Shown here: piece after piece, positions 39,101-45,100 of the stretch
Position numbering within the stretch: position 1 is the stretch's first letter
How the letters are laid out: every line of letters starts with the position of its first letter
Assembly (NCBI GenBank): GCA_004352715.1
Contig: SCFE01000037.1
Span: 2,054,321-2,118,320, forward strand
Length of the DNA: 64,000 bases
Reading direction: 5' to 3'
Source: Hofstenia miamia
Taxonomy: Eukaryota; Xenacoelomorpha; Acoela
Position numbers and translations under genes: made by a program
Notes under the pieces: model-generated
The model's input: the letters and a program-made list of their open reading frames with translations, nothing else
The model's database searches: none
Told to the model about the DNA's origin: nothing

Positions 39101-42100
39101 TTATGTCAGGGCATGTCCCAATAAACAATAAAACGTTTAGAAGACGTCTTATAATGGTTTAGAAGACGTCTAGAAATTTTAGAGCATCAATTGGTGGACA
39201 CTAGATGGCATTCAACAACGTTTAGAAATGGTGTTTTAAAACACGTTTAGAAGACGTACCTTAAGACGTCTTACAACATGTTATACCATTATAAGTCGGG
39301 TATAAAACGTTTTATTGTTTATTGGGTTGGGGTAATATAATGTAATGTTTTCATTGACAATGTAAAATCATTGTAGAAGGTTTATCTCTTATGATGTTAA
39401 ATGAATGATGGAAACATAGCTGGCTACTATTTTAGTCTGGAGCATATTTATTTGCACAAGAAATCATCCTGCTTTGCTTTGTTTTAATCTTTCAAAGTAT
39501 TTGCCCACTCATTGTTACCTAAAAATTGTTGCATGATAATATACGTTTCGAACTTATCCTAATTTTTAGAGACAATCTAAGTTTTATATTTTTAGTAATA
39601 TTATGGGCATTTTTTTAATATATGCAGATTTATAAATTGTTTACGAAAATATTACAGCGCATTACTGGATATTTTGTCTTACATATATCATCAGTTGCAA
39701 GCAATATGTATATTTTTCATAACACTAGAAATTAAGTACAAACACGATTGATTTATTTGTCCCGAAAACGATTATTGATTACGATTATTTTATTTGTAGA
39801 CCCTAGTGTGGGGTGCATAGTATCTTTACTGAAACAAAAATTATTTTTTTTATTAGGTGAACATGGAGTGGAGCGTGTTGGATTGGGACCACAATATAAT
39901 ACATTTTTTTCGTTATATATTTAATCTAACAAATTTTGGTAAAATAACAAAAGATTATCAATATTATTTAGACGATCAAAGAAAACGTTCTTCAATTCTG
40001 ACTTCAGCCAAGAGCAAACGTGTTTTAAATGTTTTGAGGCACTGGGCCACAAAATTTCCAGAGGTTTGTGCTTCCATGTTTCTTTATGTCCCTTAACCAA
40101 ACTATTTAGTCCTCCTTCTAGTAACGATTTTACAGGCCTACTAATTATTTTGATTAGTAATATTTAGGATTTTGTTGAAGGCTCTGAAAACTGTGACATT
40201 TTAGTCGAACTTTTAGAGGTCGGCTGCAATACAAATTGTTTTTCACCATCAGAACTCAAAGTTGCGTCTGGTATCTTAAAGTACGTATTTGATAAATTTT
40301 CACTTCTACACATAATTGCATTCTTCCATATTTATAACTTTGCGGTGGTTTTATTTTTTGGATGGATTCAGACTTGTCAATGAGCCGAGCTTCTAACGAG
40401 CTGAGCTTGAGCACAGCATTTGATATTCAACGAGCCCAAAACGAGCCAATTTTTAAGGCAAAGCAAGTTTATAGTGCTGCTTGTTAATTTGATTATGGAG
40501 ATTTTTCTTATTTTTTGCATTCAGTATGCCTTTCCTATAATCGTATTTAAGAAATGTTTATTAAATTATAGGAAGTGCTATGTAAAAAATTCTTTGAGCA
40601 CAATATTTTAAAAAAATACCGAGCTAAAACGAGCTTCATTCAAAGATTTTATGTGGTGAGCCAAGCCGAACTTACACAAAATTTAAATGAGCCGAGCCGA
40701 GCTTGGAAATTTCGGCTCGTTGACAAGTCTGGATTGGTTATTGACATCGCATCGACATCACTGTTGGATTCATTGGCTTAATAACATTTTAGAATATTGT
40801 GGATATAAAATCGTTTCTCATAATGTTTATTAAGTTAATTGATTTCTTATAATTTATGTTATTAATATCATTCCATTTTATCTTAGAGCACTTGCATACT
40901 ATCATGAGACTAAAGAAGAGCTTGATTTGTGGGCGTTTGTCACACCTACTGGAAGTGCATCTACGGATTCCTTTGATACCATACAGGTTCTTGACATTGC
41001 GGAGAATCTTACATATTTGGACTTCAAAGTTTTCGCCTCTATCCCTTACTGGTTTGGGTCTTGTTTTAATTGAGTTTTTCTGATAACTAAATTTTTCGCT
41101 TAATGCGTGGTGCTTATCTCATCACACGCAAGTACTTTGCAAACGTTACTAAAATAACTGTTTCTGTATTTACTATTGACATGTTAATTTTTCTTTAAAG
41201 GGGACTACTAATACAAATTATTTTGTTCAAATTTTATGAAAACTAATTTATATATGTGGAAAGTATTCAGTAAGAATTTATTGATAGAATTATTCGTTTG
41301 TCTAATAAGTTCTACTGTTTTTAAAACAATGCATCATATTAAACTAATATCAAAATAAAAGCATATCAACATTCGTCCTCTTTTAAGAGAGCAATTTAGC
41401 TGCGGATCATGAACGGTTCATTCATGTGGCATCCTTGGCCTGTTTGTATGCTCTGCTTAGTTGATGCAAATGAATTGCGATAGTACCATGCGTAACTTCC
41501 ATAATTCCCGTTTAGTTTGCTGTTGGGTCAGCCATTAACAATTCCTTCAAGTGTTCATTATTGAATTTGTCTGGACACAGCCACCATGAAATCGTTGAAA
41601 CTAATCACGTGTCGCACGCTTATTGACAGTACCATCTCCAAATGCTGCATTGATGTAGCTGTTTGTTTTCAAAATTATAATTTCCTTTAATCTAGTGTAT
41701 CCTTTTGAGAGTTTCATTTCAAATAACTATACATGTATATATCACTAACACTGATTTGAAAAGACAGTATCTGCGTTATGTAAACACAATAGATAATGAA
41801 GTTGTACACAAAAATAGTTTGCTCGATAACTTTGCAAACACGGGGAAAAAAATTTCGCATATTTGGGTTGCCCTCCAAATGGCGGGAACTTATATTAGAC
41901 AACCTATAATTTGATCTTCGATGAAAAGTTACAATACACTTTTGACGAAAAACCTACACAAACTTTAGTATAAGAAATGTTGATTCTTTTGTTGTAAATT
42001 TTAGAATTTTCGAGATGATGTTAAATATGCTTCCATAAAAAAATACAAGAATTAGCAATATTTTGAATCAAACGTCGACCGATATATCCCATCAAATGTG

Positions 42101-45100
42101 TAACAAACAAAAATATTTACTGATCAATCTTTGTAAATGTACCCAAGTTTTTTGTTTGTTTTGTACTCAATTTCCATTAGTGATGAATCCTGTTTCTATA
42201 TTCGCTAATTAAGGCAGATTTAAGGGTTCTTTGGTACAAAATAAAATGAAAGGATCACCTGAAGATATGCCCCCCAACTTCCAGATTTAGCCTCACCTGA
42301 AGATACACCCCCCCGACTTTTTCCACCTGAAGATATTCACCCCCAAGATTTTCCACCTGAAGATATTCCCCCCAACCTTTTTAGCCTGAAGATAACCTAA
42401 CCCTAACCTTATTTATTTGCTTCAACAGTAAAAGGGTTAGGGTTAGTTTCGGGTTTAGGGTTAGGGTTAGGGTAAAGTAAAATACATATTTAGTTTTTCC
42501 TACAATTTTCCAACTGAAGATGTTCCCCCCAAGATTTTCCACCTGAAGATATTCCCCTTAAGATTTTCCACCTGAAGATATGCCCCCTCAAAGCTTTGGG
42601 GGCACATCTTCAGGTGATCCAAATGAAATTCATCACTTGTGAAGTCCAATCCAAAAATTGGAATTTAGACCCTAAAATGAATGCAGTAATTGTAAATATT
42701 GCTTTCGTGTATGACTTGAAGCATATACGAGTATGCAGTCATCGTCCATGATTAATAATGACAAACTAAATCATTGCGGATTAATATTTTAATGAGAATT
42801 TTTAATCCGCTAATTGAAAAATATTTCTTCAATCTTTTGATTTCAGTACTAGAAGAAAACAAAGGGCGTACCGGGGTCTAGATTCCAAATCAGAAAAAAC
42901 ACAAGATTTTGGTATTCCTATGCCCAGTGAATAATAGGTTTTGACCTATGGGGAATAAAGTTTTCCAAAAAATGAATTCAGAACACAATAATGAATTAAC
43001 ATCTAATATTCTGTTCTTCACATCGTTATTCTATTATAATATTTAAAATTTTAAAATATTTAAAAATTTCCAAATAGTTTGAATGCTTCCCTGAACCAAT
43101 TTTCCCTAATTATTTAAGTCTTTCAACTGTATTGAATTATGAAGCTGCATATAATTGAAAAACTTTAGAAGTATCCTATTCACTTACTTTAAGTCAATAT
43201 TATTATTGATTACCTTTCAAAGGAAATGCATTTTTTTTGTTGTAATTTATGAAGTATATACATGCACTCAAAACGTTGTTATCAACGCTTAATTGTGGCA
43301 AGTATAACGAGATTTTTTGCATAAGACACTGGAGTTTAAATCAAAGCGAATTTGGAAACTGCATTCCGCATCAATCAAATCTTTGGGAAGTAGAAACCAA
43401 AAGCAAGTAAAGGTTGTAATGCATACTTTCTTGAGTAATTTATTCCTTCAAACCGATTTTAAAATTACTAGTGATTGGCTTCGTTTGTTGAGTACTTGCT
43501 TGTACCCATTGTTTTTTTGTAAATTCTTTCCAAGAGTTTAACATAGGCCATCAGTGCATGCATAACGATGAAAACTTTTATTAATAATGGTTGTTTAATT
43601 GATGTTTAGGGAGTTTTTTAACACCGCTTGGATGAATCGTGATAAAAACGAGAAAGCTCCCCATGTCATCTTGGCTACTAAGAGATTTAACGATGTTAGT
43701 ATTCTTCTTAGTAAATTTAGCAATTTCTAGGAATTGAAAGAATAATTAATTAACAACTTAATTAGACCAGCTTAGTACATTTCTAACAAATTAATTAACA
43801 CTGAACTGCATGTTTTGTCCTCATTCTCAAACGATTTTCTCCAAACCTATTAGCAAATTTTGGATTTGGACACATCTATGAGTGAGAGTGTACGTCACTT
43901 TTATTGTAAAATTTTGTCTATAAATCTCATTCGTATGAAGCATATAAGCATATTAACTTTTTTCATGGAAAATGCGATTTTTGGAAAAATAACTTTTAAA
44001 TTCTTCGAATACTTAGTGTTCAGACAATAAAGCAGCTTAAGTCCCATTTCTGCAGCAAAAAACATTCTCAATTACTTTTTTTTATGTAAATATGGCCCCC
44101 AAATTCAGATACCATAATAAATTTGTAAAAAACAAAATATAATGTTGCAATTAAAATTGTATTCTGAAGACTATTGTTATAGGTTAGCAATCTGGTGGCT
44201 ACCACCATTCTGCGTGAGAACTCAGAAAAGAGTCGTGCGACAGTGATTGAAAAGTGGGCTGCAGTTGCTGACATATGTCGCTGCTTGAACAACCTTAATA
44301 CCGTTCTTGAAATCGTATCGGCGTTTGAGCGCAGTGCTGTTTACCGGCTGCGGAAAACATGGGATCGCATTTCAAGACAGGTAGTCGTAATTCATGTTCA
44401 GATCCTACATTGTTATGTATTTAGTGTCGCACATCCATTGACAAGTTGATCTCTTTGGTTTCCGCCGACTGCCGATTTAAAAATATGCGCGATGCTTTGC
44501 ATAAGTTAGTGAATTTTGACAATATGATTACTATTATTATTCTGAGAATTCTCCATGCTTAGCCTTTAATATTAACAATTTGTATTTAATCAATGTTAGG
44601 TTGATTACCCTGAAATCAGCTATTGTTTATTTGTGGCTGGATTTCCATAGATGCAAATAAACATTCACTGTTCAACCGGATGGAAGTAGATTGAGATTTG
44701 ATAACTTTTTGCCCAGTCAATTATTGAATGTATCTACCATAGACTTCGAGCAGGTGCTGCAGCCGATTATGTAACCATTGCGTAACATCTCAATTCACAA
44801 AGTCATGCATATTTTTAACTTAATTTTATCACAGAGCAAAGTCTAGTGATTTTATGTCTGACCAGTAAATTTTACCATTTGGTGAAATGCGCATTGAAAT
44901 TTGAAAAATAGGGTTGGATTACATGTGATTTACATGAACAGCTGTCCCCGGGTGTTATAAATCTCTATTTGACTTACGCATTTGGCAGGCAAAATTCCCA
45001 GATCCGATTAATCACCAAATATATCATGTTACGTCAGTATTAACAAAATAATAGTCGTTTACAATACTTCTGGCTCATTCTGTATTTAGAGCCCTTTTTG

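Noticed and set aside
39857-39971. Upstream extension of RASGRF exon 11
   Set aside because: It is open in the frame of exon 11 but cannot be joined to the phase-1 end of exon 10 without a frameshift and stop.
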